A stretch of DNA of 58,346 nt from Nitrospinaceae bacterium (GCA_029261595.1 JAJDAZ010000033.1:1-58346), one strand, 5' to 3'; shown: positions 45,170 to 53,705, counted from the first letter of the stretch. The notes: a model not told the origin generated them from the letters alone. Made by a program: numbers and translations.

Positions 45170-46603
45170 ATGAAAATATTATTTCTCGTTCCGCCGGAAA
45201 CCCTGTCCCTGGAATCCTCCGTTCCCAAAGCCCTGGAAGGCGGCAAGGGATACTACCCGAAGCTGGGCCTCCTTTATGTCGCTGCGTATTACGAACGGGA
45301 AACCGGCGACACTCCCGTCTTCATTGATTGCCCGCCTGAGAACGTTACGGAATCCGACCTGCGCCAGCGGGTCCGAAAAATCAAACCGGACATGGTGGCC
45401 ATGAGCATCATGACCTTCAACCTTCTGGACGCGCTACAATCCGCCAAGGTGCTGAAACAGGAATTGCCGAATGTTAAAATTTGTCTCGGCGGGCCGCACG
45501 TCAATTTGTACCCCGAGGAAACACTGAAATTGCCCTTGATCGATTATGTGGTTTTCGGGGAAGGCGAGCCCATTTTCACGAAACTCATTCAGACGCTGGA
45601 CGCTGAAGGACCGGATTCCGATGCACTGAAAAACATCAAAGGACTGGGCTGGAAGCACAACGGGGTGGCTCAAGTCAATGCTCCAGAAACCGAACTTCTG
45701 GATCTGGACACGTTGCCCAATCCGGCACGGCATCTGGTGGACGTCAGCAAATACGTTCATATCATTGGAGAGGGCCTGCAGTTTTTCACCATTCAGGCGA
45801 CCCGGGGCTGCCCAGCGGCCTGCTCGTTCTGCGATATCCGCAAAACCACCTTCCGCACGCGGTCGGCTGAAAACGTGGTGGCGGAAGTGGAAGAACTGGT
45901 GGCGCAAGGTGTGGACGACCTGTTTTTCGTGGACGACACCATCACCATCAACAAAAAGAACCTGCTGGAATTCTGCAACCTCATCGTCAAACGCGGAATC
46001 AAGATCAACTACAAAATTTCCGCGCGCGTCGATACCGTCAACGAAGAAATCCTGCGTGCCCTCAAGCGGTCCGGATGCTACCGCATCCATTACGGGATCG
46101 AATCGGCGACCCCTCGCCACCTGAAATACCTGCAAAAAGGTCAGACGACGGAAAAAGTGGAACGCGCCTGCAAAATGACCCGCAAAGCGGGCATCGGATT
46201 CTTCGCGTACATGATGATCGGAATCCCCTACGAAACCCGCAAGGAAATGTTCGCCACCGTCAATCTGGCCAAACAGTTGAAACCCGATTACGCGCAATTT
46301 TCCATCTGCACCCCTTATCCCAAAACCGAATTGTATTTCCAGATGCTGAGGGAAGGCATCATCCCCAGGGATTACTGGCAGGAATTCGCCGAAAATCCCA
46401 CCCCCGATTTTAAAATCCAGTTCTGGAACCGTCACTTCACCGAGAAAACTTTGCGGGAAATTCAGGACGAGTGCCACGCTCGGTTTTACAGCCAGCCCAC
46501 CTACATCATGAAGCAAATGACAAAAGTAAGATCCTGGTCCGATTTCAGCGCCAAAGTCCGCATGGGAAGCAAGATCCTGACCAGCCGCCTGAGCTTTACC
46601 TGA
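45170..46603 (+). CDS. Cobalamin-binding-domain radical SAM protein
   Basis: This 477-residue enzyme has an N-terminal B12-binding-like domain (LGLLYVAAYYERETGD, ICLGGPHVNLYPEE, VVFGEGEPIF) and a radical SAM core with ATRGCPAACSFC near residue 215, giving CX3CX2C, followed by VDDLFFVDDTITIN and HYGIESATPRHL. It belongs to the same broad class as the enzyme at 8.9 kb but they are not close duplicates. The substrate is unknown. Its TGA stop at 46601-46603 is directly abutted by the hairpin of repeat element copy B. Confidence 0.88.
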   Translation: MKILFLVPPETLSLESSVPKALEGGKGYYPKLGLLYVAAYYERETGDTPVFIDCPPENVTESDLRQRVRKIKPDMVAMSIMTFNLLDALQSAKVLKQELPNVKICLGGPHVNLYPEETLKLPLIDYVVFGEGEPIFTKLIQTLDAEGPDSDALKNIKGLGWKHNGVAQVNAPETELLDLDTLPNPARHLVDVSKYVHIIGEGLQFFTIQATRGCPAACSFCDIRKTTFRTRSAENVVAEVEELVAQGVDDLFFVDDTITINKKNLLEFCNLIVKRGIKINYKISARVDTVNEEILRALKRSGCYRIHYGIESATPRHLKYLQKGQTTEKVERACKMTRKAGIGFFAYMMIGIPYETRKEMFATVNLAKQLKPDYAQFSICTPYPKTELYFQMLREGIIPRDYWQEFAENPTPDFKIQFWNRHFTEKTLREIQDECHARFYSQPTYIMKQMTKVRSWSDFSAKVRMGSKILTSRLSFT

Positions 46604-46872
46604 CCCCACTACGTGGGGAGGAAGAGTGGGCTACGCTTGTGATATTTTTTCCGTTGCCTTCATGCCCCTGTGGTATCCCTACCCTTGCCTTCATGCCCCG
46701 GAGGGGTATGTGATATCCTCTTCATTAACTTTCATGCCCCGAAGGGGTAGAAGGGGTACGCTTCGCTCACCAGCCCCGGAGAAAATACCCAGGCGAAAAT
46801 TTCTGCACTATAAAAGATTCCATCAACCATAAATCCATAGCGCTTATATTTGATCCAGCCCCAGGCTGATTG
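46604..46872 (+). repeat. Composite intergenic hairpin element, copy B (full length)
   Basis: This roughly 270-base element fills most of the gap before queE. Order: hairpin CCCCACTACGTGGGG (46604-46618) right after a stop codon; GAGGAAGAGT and ACGCTTGTGATAT; three copies of a TTCATGCCCC unit (46659, 46690, 46731), each followed by GTGGTAT-, GAGGGGTAT- or AAGGGGTA-type text; CGCTTCGCTCACCAGCCCC; then ATAAATCCATAGCGC and a CAGCC-CCA-GGCTG hairpin at 46829-46872. Homologous segments occur at 3839-3955, 27991-28124 and 53052-53267. No coding content is credible. Confidence 0.85.
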
Positions 46873-46910
46873 ATGGTGACCCGATCTCCGTCTTGATGTA
46901 GAATCTTGTC

Positions 46911-47549
46911 ATGCTGAAAATCAACGAAATTTTTAAAAGCATTCAAGGTGAGTCCTCCCATTCGGGATTGCCGTGCGTATTTGTGCGTCTCACCGGATGC
47001 AATCTGCGTTGCACCTACTGCGACACCGAGTATGCGTTTTATGAGGGCAAAGAGATGACCGTCGCGGATGTCGTCAAAAAGGTCGATAGCTGTGGAATTT
47101 CCCTGGTGGAGATAACCGGCGGAGAACCCTTACTGCAAAAAGAGGTGTACCCGTTAATGCAGGCTTTGCTTGAAAAAAAATTCACCGTCATGCTGGAAAC
47201 GGGGGGCTCACTCTCTTTGGATGAGGTTCCTGAGTCGGTCATCAAAATCATGGATTTGAAATGTCCGGCCAGCGGAGAAGAATCCCGCAACAATTACGAG
47301 AACCTCAGTCGTCTGACCCTACAGGATGAGGTGAAATTCGTGATCCTGAACCGCGAAGATTACGATTGGTGCAAGCAGATTCTGAATGACTATGAGATTC
47401 ATAAAAAAGCCCAGGTATTGTTTTCTCCCGTCTATGACAAACTCAATCTCAAAGACCTGGCCAAATGGGTCCTTGAAGACAACCTTCCCGTCCGCATCCA
47501 GACCCAACTACATAAAGTGATCTGGAGCAAGGACGCCATCGGCGTTTGA
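46911..47549 (+). CDS. queE: 7-carboxy-7-deazaguanine synthase QueE
   Basis: This 212-residue radical SAM enzyme converts carboxy-tetrahydropterin to 7-carboxy-7-deazaguanine for queuosine. It starts LKINEIFKSIQGESSHSG, has the cluster motif CNLRCTYCDT and VEITGGEPLLQ. The insert and length fit the short bacterial type. Together with queC at 31.6 kb it shows a preQ0 pathway. Its stop overlaps or touches the mutY start region, so the two may be co-transcribed. Confidence 0.95.
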   Translation: MLKINEIFKSIQGESSHSGLPCVFVRLTGCNLRCTYCDTEYAFYEGKEMTVADVVKKVDSCGISLVEITGGEPLLQKEVYPLMQALLEKKFTVMLETGGSLSLDEVPESVIKIMDLKCPASGEESRNNYENLSRLTLQDEVKFVILNREDYDWCKQILNDYEIHKKAQVLFSPVYDKLNLKDLAKWVLEDNLPVRIQTQLHKVIWSKDAIGV

Positions 47550-47560
47550 CCCGATTTTCC

Positions 47561-48664
47561 ATGCCGGCCTTAAAAACCAATAAGCCTATTCAGGCGTCTA
47601 TTTTAAAATGGTACCACCAGGAAAAACGCGATCTGCCCTGGCGTCACACAGAGGACCCGTACTGCATACTGGTTTCAGAATTCATGCTCCAGCAAACACA
47701 GGTCAAAACCGTTATCCCGTATTACCGGCGATGGATAAAATCCTACCCCACAGCCTGTGTCCTTGCCAGAGCGCGTGAGTCCAGCGTCCTGAAACACTGG
47801 GAAGGTCTAGGTTACTATTCCAGAGCGCGCAATCTTCATCGGTCGGCAAAAATGATCGTCAAAGAATTTGGCGATCAGGTTCCCAGTACGATGACGAATA
47901 TTTTAAAACTTCCAGGGGTTGGGCGCTACACCGCAGGAGCCGTCTTAAGCATCGCGTTCAATCAGAACGTTCCGGTGCTTGACGGCAACGTGAAACGGGT
48001 TCTGTCGCGATTGTATTGCCTGAAAGAAAATGGCGCCAATCCGGCATCGGAAAAACGGTTGTGGGAGGTCGCAGAAAATTTGATTCCGTCCGGCAGTGCG
48101 GGAGATTTCAACCAGGCCCTCATGGAACTGGGGGCGACCGTGTGTCTGTCGAAAAAACCCCTGTGTCTGCTTTGCCCCTTGAACGCGGATTGCCAGGCCA
48201 AACGGGACGGGGCTCAGGCACATTTTCCGCCGGCAAAAAGTAAAACACCGACAAAAAAAATTGAAGTCAGCGCGGCGGTCATCCAGCGAAATGGAAAAAC
48301 CTATATTCAGCAAAGACCGCAAAAAGGGCTCATGGGAGGACTGTGGGAATTCCCCGGAGGAAAAATTGAAAAAGATGAAAGCCCGGAGGATTGTCTTGAA
48401 CGGGAAATAAAGGAGGAGTTGGGAGTTCGGGTCACGATCAAACAAAAGATCCTGACGATCAAACACAGTTACACGCAATTCCGCGTCACCCTGCATGTAT
48501 TTATATGCCATCTTAAGCCGGGAAGAATCCACGCCACAAGTTGCGAGCAATGGAAATGGGTGTCGTTAAAAAAAATAAATCAATATCCCTTCCCCGCCGC
48601 CAATGTTAAAATTTTAAAGTATTTAGAAGCCAATGGCCCCAACGGTCATAAAGAAAAGTCCTAG
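47561..48664 (+). CDS. mutY: A/G-specific adenine glycosylase MutY
   Basis: This 367-residue base-excision enzyme removes A opposite 8-oxoG. Features: catalytic Glu in SEFMLQQTQVKTV, helix-hairpin-helix LPGVGRYTAGA, catalytic Asp in VLDGNVKRVL and a [4Fe-4S] loop with CX6CX2CX5C (CLSKKPLCLLCPLNADC). The C-terminal NUDIX-like domain has GGKIEKDESPEDCLEREI-KEEL, a complete Nudix box. The ATG at 47561 is used; TTG at 47546, overlapping the queE stop, is the alternative. Confidence 0.94.
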   Translation: MPALKTNKPIQASILKWYHQEKRDLPWRHTEDPYCILVSEFMLQQTQVKTVIPYYRRWIKSYPTACVLARARESSVLKHWEGLGYYSRARNLHRSAKMIVKEFGDQVPSTMTNILKLPGVGRYTAGAVLSIAFNQNVPVLDGNVKRVLSRLYCLKENGANPASEKRLWEVAENLIPSGSAGDFNQALMELGATVCLSKKPLCLLCPLNADCQAKRDGAQAHFPPAKSKTPTKKIEVSAAVIQRNGKTYIQQRPQKGLMGGLWEFPGGKIEKDESPEDCLEREIKEELGVRVTIKQKILTIKHSYTQFRVTLHVFICHLKPGRIHATSCEQWKWVSLKKINQYPFPAANVKILKYLEANGPNGHKEKS

Positions 48665-48739
48665 CATCTGCCATTTTATCCTGCTATTGACAGTTGAACC
48701 TGTTCCGGGCGATCAGCCGTAAAGGCGTTCAAATTTTTA

Positions 48740-49882
48740 ATGTTCAATCTCTCAAACATTTCATCGGGAATCAAAGCGACCCTTGTCGGCGCTCTCGCCA
48801 ACCTGTTGCTTTCCGTGGTCAAGTTCATCGGCGGCATGGCCGGCCACAGCACCGCGCTGGTGGCGGACGCTCTTCATTCCCTGTCCGATTTGCTGACCGA
48901 TGCCATCGTCCTGGCGACGCATAAAATCGGCCAAATTCCGGCGGACGACAACCACCCTTACGGACACGGACGGGCGGAAACCATCGGCGCGACCATTGTC
49001 GGTGCGGTGATCATTTTAGCGGGAATCTGGATCGCCTACGACGTGTCGCAGGTGATCGCAAGCGGGAGCACACTCGTTCCCACATGGCTTGCGGCGGGCG
49101 CGGCCCTGATTTCCATTATGGTCAATGAGGGGATATTTCATTACACCCGGACCGTCGGCGAACGCACCAACAGCCCTGCGATCATCGCCAACGCCTGGCA
49201 CCATCGCTCCGACGCCATATCTTCCGTCGCCGCGTTGATCGGAATTTTAGGTGCCCATTTTGGCTACCCCATCATGGACCCTCTGGCGGGAGGAATCGTC
49301 GCCCTCATGGTCCTCAAGGTCGGTTATGATATTCTCACCGAAGGACTGCGCGACCTCATGGACACAGGGCTGAGTGAAGACCAGACTCAGGAAATTCAAA
49401 AGATCATCGACGACATCCCGGAAGTCATTAAATTTCACGATTTGAGAACCCGGACCCTGGGCGGAGAAGTCTTCATGGACGTTCATATCCTGGTGGACAC
49501 CGACTTGACGGTGACGGAGGGTCACGCGGCGGCGGAACGGGTGCGTCGAAGCTTGATCAACGCCTTTAATAAGGTTCAGGATGTTCTGGTTCATGTGGAT
49601 GGCGAAGAGGACCATAAGCTCCTGCAAATTTACCCATCCACCCGCGCGGACCTCATTAAAATTGTGGACCCGATGATCCGAGACGCAGACGCCTCCTTAA
49701 AAAGAACGGGCATGCGGGTGCATCACCTCAAGGGCACAACCCTCATCGAAATCCACCTGCTAGTGGACCCTGATAAATCAATGAATGAAATCAGCCCGGT
49801 TTTGGAAAATCTCAAAACCCGTTTAAAGTCATCTGAGGAAATAGACGATGTGCGAATATTCGTGGATGCTAATACGGATTGA
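48740..49882 (+). CDS. Cation diffusion facilitator with two C-terminal cytoplasmic domains
   Basis: This 380-residue metal efflux protein has six membrane helices with site-A residues in ADALHSLSDLLTD and HHRSDAISS (HxxxD), characteristic of divalent-metal/proton antiport. After the membrane part there are two beta-alpha-beta C-terminal domains instead of one: KFHDLRTRTLGGEVFMDVHI at about 230-290 and RVHHLKGTTLIEIHLLVDPD at about 315-378. Each has the H-x-L-R/K start. Family members usually have about 300 residues. The metal (Zn, Fe, Mn or Co) is not determined by sequence alone. Confidence 0.9.
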   Translation: MFNLSNISSGIKATLVGALANLLLSVVKFIGGMAGHSTALVADALHSLSDLLTDAIVLATHKIGQIPADDNHPYGHGRAETIGATIVGAVIILAGIWIAYDVSQVIASGSTLVPTWLAAGAALISIMVNEGIFHYTRTVGERTNSPAIIANAWHHRSDAISSVAALIGILGAHFGYPIMDPLAGGIVALMVLKVGYDILTEGLRDLMDTGLSEDQTQEIQKIIDDIPEVIKFHDLRTRTLGGEVFMDVHILVDTDLTVTEGHAAAERVRRSLINAFNKVQDVLVHVDGEEDHKLLQIYPSTRADLIKIVDPMIRDADASLKRTGMRVHHLKGTTLIEIHLLVDPDKSMNEISPVLENLKTRLKSSEEIDDVRIFVDANTD

Positions 49883-49996
49883 ATCGGGATACAGGGCATG
49901 AAGCGAAGCTTCCGCTATTGGGTTATGATACGAGAGGCGTTATGATTCATTAAGTGTTCGATTTATTGCGGATGGGAGCCTGGAAGGAGAACGGCG

Positions 49997-50890
49997 ATGA
50001 AAAAAAAGATATTTTGGCTGGCAGGAATTTTTGTGTCGATAGGAACGATCGCGTTTCTAACGAACACATTTATCGACCAGACTCCCCCTCAAACCATAAA
50101 GGAAACCCAAGAAACCGAAAAGAAAGCCAACGTGGAACGTGGCGGTACTCTACAGGGGAAAGCGGTGCTGACGGGCCCGGTCCCCCTGCCCAGGGTTTAT
50201 CATCTGGTGCTTTTTCCCAATATGGATTTGTGCGCGAAAGTGGAAACCGATCAGGAAATGAATCGGGTCATCCATGATTTCAAAGTCGCTCAGGACGGGG
50301 GTCTGAAAGATGTCGTGGTCAGCCTGGAATATGTTCCATCAGAAAAACCGTTTGAAAAAGAACTCCTCAATATAAAAACCGAGCACTGCAAATTTTCTCC
50401 TTACGTCAACGTGGTGAAACAGGACGAGAATTTTAAAGTAGAGAATTATGACCTGGCCATCCACAACAGCCAGATTTACCAGGCCGAACGCGGAAAGATC
50501 ATCGAAAATATTCCCATCTGGCCAAAGAGAACTGCCAGGGGAAATATTCATTTTCAGAAAGATTATAAAATTTTTCAAATGATCTGCGGCATGCATGAAT
50601 TCATGCAAACCTGGGGATACCGCGTTCAAAACCCCTATTACTTTATCACCGGAGAGGACGGCGCTTTTACCATCAATAAAATTCCGCCCGGAGATTATGT
50701 GGTGAACGCCTGGCACCCGCAAATGGATATCCGGTCCCAGAGCATCCAGGTAAAGGGAAACGAGCTGATAGAGTTGAATTTTGAGTTCGACGGCAACGAA
50801 GTGGAACGTGCGAATTACGAAACCATTTCCTCCGGCCGTATAAAAAAAGATGCGTTCAAATCCAGAAAGGAGACTCTCAATATAGAATGA
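49997..50890 (+). CDS. Exported protein with C-x-x-H-x-x-M motif and regulatory-like beta domain
   Basis: This 297-residue protein has an N-terminal signal or anchor helix (KKKIFWLAGIFVSIGTIAFL). The core resembles periplasmic cupredoxin/carboxypeptidase-regulatory-like proteins. The stretch FQMICGMHEFMQTWGY offers Cys, His and Met as possible copper ligands. It is followed by NPYYFITGEDGAFTINKIPP-GDYVVNAWHP, the TxxDGxFxIxxxPPGxYxxxxWHP signature. GGAG precedes the ATG. Such proteins often accompany multihaem cytochromes; none is nearby. Exact function unknown. Confidence 0.75.
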   Translation: MKKKIFWLAGIFVSIGTIAFLTNTFIDQTPPQTIKETQETEKKANVERGGTLQGKAVLTGPVPLPRVYHLVLFPNMDLCAKVETDQEMNRVIHDFKVAQDGGLKDVVVSLEYVPSEKPFEKELLNIKTEHCKFSPYVNVVKQDENFKVENYDLAIHNSQIYQAERGKIIENIPIWPKRTARGNIHFQKDYKIFQMICGMHEFMQTWGYRVQNPYYFITGEDGAFTINKIPPGDYVVNAWHPQMDIRSQSIQVKGNELIELNFEFDGNEVERANYETISSGRIKKDAFKSRKETLNIE

Positions 50891-51105
50891 AAAGTAATTC
50901 TAAATCATATATCTTCACACGAATCTGAACCAAAACCTGCCCCGTTTTTTGATCCCCCTGCCTTGCCATGCAAATTCCGAGTCATATAGCCAGTTTTCAT
51001 CCCTGAGAAACTAAATCAAAACTAACCGGGGCCTAACATCCTCCTAATATGGGTCGCTTAGATTATTGGTAATAAAATCGAAAAAATTAAAGTGGAGAAT
51101 GAACA

Positions 51106-51351
51106 ATGCTTTTACACGAGCCAATAGACGCACAAGGTTTATTAGATCAGTTTTGGAGTGACTGCTATCTAAATCCTGAAGATTACCGGCCCCACCGTGC
51201 CGTCCAGAACCTGCTGACAAGTTTTCGCAAAACTCTTGACAGTGCTTCCAAAACCGCCACGGCCATCGATCTGGACGACCCCCTCGATGAAATCATCCGA
51301 TGTGCGGAAAAGGAGGGGTATATGGAAATTGCCCAGCTCCTCAGCATTTAG
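51106..51351 (+). CDS. Small acidic hypothetical protein (81 aa)
   Basis: The 81-residue soluble protein starts MLLHEPIDAQGLLDQFWSD and ends CAEKEGYMEIAQLLSI. It is helical and acidic, with no membrane segment or known motif. GTGGAGAATGAACA gives a good Shine-Dalgarno, and the preceding 215 bases contain no other gene. Real but unassigned. Confidence 0.65.
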   Translation: MLLHEPIDAQGLLDQFWSDCYLNPEDYRPHRAVQNLLTSFRKTLDSASKTATAIDLDDPLDEIIRCAEKEGYMEIAQLLSI

Positions 51352-51543
51352 GAGCGCCCTTCCGCTCATCCCACCCACACCCATGGGTTCCCTCTCTTAT
51401 ATATTATTCTTGAGGTGCCCCTCGATCGATAAGAACTCTCTCCTGCGGGCTAAATTTTCAATATTTTTCCGCCTCTGTTAGCAGGGTTATTCCTTGGCAA
51501 CACTCGAGGTATTACCGTATTTGAATGATTAGCTCCACTCAGT

Positions 51544-51915
51544 TCAATCTTCGAAATAGGTGTCGTGGTCGGAAAATACCGGCGGGCTGTGGAAATTTAA
51601 AAGGTCGAGGGGATCGTCCCGGGTGATGAACTGGTGCCGGGTTTTGGGAGGGACGCGAAAAAAACAGCCTTTCTTTAAAACATATTCTTTTCCATCGAGG
51701 ACAGCCACACCGGAACCGTCCAATACATAATAAAGTTCTTCACCCACTTTGTGGTGACTGGTCTTCTTCACCTGCTGCGGCTTCATCTTAACCCGATAAG
51801 CGGAAAATTGACTGCACGCCTCTTTGGGCAATAGCTGGTCGATGCAGATGCCTTTGAGTTCGAAGGACGGCGCCTCCTCCGGTTCCACAAAAACCACTTG
51901 TTTTTTCTGGTCCAT
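51544..51915 (-). CDS. Cupin-domain protein
   Basis: This 123-residue single-cupin protein has the first cupin motif in HHKVGEELYYVLDGSGVAVLDG and the second in VPPKTRHQFIT. The metal ligands His-His-Glu and His are present. ATG at 51915 has GAGG upstream; TTG at 51921 is the alternative. It follows the deoxyhypusine-synthase-like gene by 19 bases on the same strand, so it is likely co-transcribed. Activity (sugar isomerase, dioxygenase or binding) is undefined. Confidence 0.85.
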   Translation of the reverse strand: MDQKKQVVFVEPEEAPSFELKGICIDQLLPKEACSQFSAYRVKMKPQQVKKTSHHKVGEELYYVLDGSGVAVLDGKEYVLKKGCFFRVPPKTRHQFITRDDPLDLLNFHSPPVFSDHDTYFED

Positions 51916-51934
51916 CCGCAACGCCTCACCCAGG

Positions 51935-53032
51935 TTATTTTTCGATGGTCAGTTCCTGCAAAACATCGCCGGACCATTTAAGGTGCATTTGTTTCCGGTC
52001 TTTATGAAACTGATTTTGGTAGGCATGGCCATAAATGAGCGGAAGGGAAACACTGGGCTCGACAAACGCCATGGCGAAATTGGCTTCCTTGTTGACCTTG
52101 CCCCAGGATTGCGCTTCGGCCAGGGTACTGCCGCTCAAGCCGCCCCAATGCGGGGAATCTGTCGTCACTTGCAGGGCGTATTTATGCCCGCCCGTGTACT
52201 GGTCAAAAATATAGGACATGACGATGGAGTCGTTGATGTAATTTTTGGGAACCCCGCCGGCCACATAAAACGCGGCGGTACCGGCTGACTTGACCACGAT
52301 CTGGGTCAATTCATAATTGTCACGAATGGTATCGATAGTGATAGGTGTTTTGCCGTCTTTTCGGGACACATAATAATGCTCGGTCAGGCCAATGCCGATA
52401 CTGGAATCGGCAATCGCCGGGCAAAAGATGGGCACACCTTTTTTTCTCGCGGTGACCAGGATCGAATCCTCGTCATCAATGGTCTCTGACAACTTACCGA
52501 TGAATTCCCGACTGGAATATTGCCTGGGCTCCAGCGTTCCTGCAAATCGACCGATCATCGAATCGTAATCGGCGAACAATTCCTCATCGACATAGGTGTC
52601 ATAAATCCGGTTTATGAACAACTCGCGCAATTCGGTGTCGTCCGCGTTGGGGCTTCCGTAATAATGCCCGCCTCCCAGCGCTGCATAGAAATCCTGATAA
52701 AGCACCGCGCCGGTGGACACGATCACATCCACCATATTGTTATGGACCATGTCCCGGATCACTTTTCTAAGCCCCGCGGCGATCAGGGGCCCTGCCAGAC
52801 CCAGCATGATGGTGGGACGTTCGCCATCGGTCAGCATTTTTTTAAATACGTTTGCACACAGGCCGACATTACGGGCCTGAATGGATGTCCCGCTGAAAGA
52901 ATCCACCAGATCGGCAACGGTTTTCACCTTTTCAAAATCGACAGGCGAGATGCGCGTGTGAAGAAGATCCTGCTTGTTCTTTTTTTCCTGGTCGTCCATG
53001 GTCTTGCGGACCAGAAAATCCTTATAAGCCAT
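51935..53032 (-). CDS. Deoxyhypusine synthase-like protein
   Basis: This 365-residue member of the DHS family is NAD- and spermidine-binding. The motif SWGKVNKEANFAMAFVEPSV contains the lysine (in SWGK) equivalent to the catalytic enamine lysine of eukaryotic DHS. GLAGPLIAAGLRKVIRDMV, STGAVLYQDF and PIFCPAIADSSIGIGLTEH match the substrate-binding segments. Bacteria lack eIF5A, so bacterial homologues are thought to act on polyamines, for example in homospermidine formation, or on unknown targets. GGAG precedes the ATG. The neighbouring cupin may be a functional partner. Confidence 0.88.
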   Translation of the reverse strand: MAYKDFLVRKTMDDQEKKNKQDLLHTRISPVDFEKVKTVADLVDSFSGTSIQARNVGLCANVFKKMLTDGERPTIMLGLAGPLIAAGLRKVIRDMVHNNMVDVIVSTGAVLYQDFYAALGGGHYYGSPNADDTELRELFINRIYDTYVDEELFADYDSMIGRFAGTLEPRQYSSREFIGKLSETIDDEDSILVTARKKGVPIFCPAIADSSIGIGLTEHYYVSRKDGKTPITIDTIRDNYELTQIVVKSAGTAAFYVAGGVPKNYINDSIVMSYIFDQYTGGHKYALQVTTDSPHWGGLSGSTLAEAQSWGKVNKEANFAMAFVEPSVSLPLIYGHAYQNQFHKDRKQMHLKWSGDVLQELTIEK

Positions 53033-53051
53033 TTTGTCTCCAGAAATTCAG

Positions 53052-53267
53052 CCCGCTACGCGGGAGGAATAGTTTAAGGCTCCGACTTGCTTTACCCCTT
53101 CTACCCTTCCTACCCCTTCGGGGCATGAAGTAATGGGTAGGGATACCACAGGGGCATGAAAGCAAAGGTCGAATACCACACGCTCACGAGCCCCTGGAAT
53201 TATAGGGAAACTATTATTTCTTCAAAAACCCATAGCGCGACAATATTGGGCCCAGCCCCTCGGCTGG
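53052..53267 (+). repeat. Composite intergenic hairpin element, copy C (middle module inverted)
   Basis: It begins with the CCCGCTACGCGGG hairpin (53052-53064), then GAGGAATAGTTTAAGGCTCC and CTTGCTT. The middle ATGCCCC module is in the opposite orientation to copy B: GGGGCATGAA at 53120-53129 and 53151-53160, with a 26-base perfect inverted match between 53135-53160 and 46659-46684. It resumes with ACGCTCACGAGCCCC and ends with CCATAGCGC, AATATTGGG and the CCAGCC-GGCTGG hairpin, whose last base touches the TAA stop codon of the peroxiredoxin gene. Confidence 0.85.
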
Positions 53268-53705
53268 TTATAGACGTGAACATAAATCGGAAGAATGACT
53301 ACCGGTATCGACCTTTTCAATCGCCTCCAGAATTTTGCCCTCTTCATCGATCACGTAGGAAATGCGCGAGGCATAACCATCTTCCGCACCTTGCACCGCA
53401 TGATAGGCCAAAGCAATTTCACGGTTGACATCACAAAGCAACTGGAAAGGAAACGAAAATTTCTCCGCAAACGCTTTATTGTCCGCCACACCATCCAGAC
53501 TGACGCCTAAAATCACCGTATTCTTTTCTTCAAATGTTTTAAAATCATCGCGAAACCCCTTGCCCTCTATTGTGCAACCTGGGGTGTCGGCTTTAGGGTA
53601 AAACCAGATCACCACTTTCTTGCCGCGAAAATCCTGCAAACTGACGGTCTTGCCATGATGATCCTGTACAGAAAAATCAGGCGCTTGTGTTCCAACATCC
53701 AGCAT
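53268..53705 (-). CDS. bcp: Peroxiredoxin, BCP/PrxQ family
   Basis: This 145-residue thiol peroxidase has the peroxidatic Cys in PKADTPGCTIEGKGFRDD, with PGCT as in BCP. The resolving Cys found five residues later in many BCPs (TPGCTxEAC) is Gly here, so it is probably a 1-Cys type or uses another thiol; a single Cys remains in the CDVNRE loop. AAGGAG precedes the ATG at 53705; in-frame sequence up to 53756 is unlikely to be translated. The C-terminal codons run to the border of repeat element C. Confidence 0.9.
   Translation of the reverse strand: MLDVGTQAPDFSVQDHHGKTVSLQDFRGKKVVIWFYPKADTPGCTIEGKGFRDDFKTFEEKNTVILGVSLDGVADNKAFAEKFSFPFQLLCDVNREIALAYHAVQGAEDGYASRISYVIDEEGKILEAIEKVDTGSHSSDLCSRL

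Noticed and set aside
45434..46609. Long minus-strand open frame (391 codons) opposite the radical SAM gene
   Set aside because: It is antisense to a well-supported enzyme with CX3CX2C and B12 motifs, and its composition (repeated F, G, D, H) is that of a codon shadow.
46626..46832. Short open frame within repeat element copy B
   Set aside because: It reads through tandem ATGCCCC units and would give a repetitive Cys/Pro/Arg peptide; it is a by-product of the repeat.
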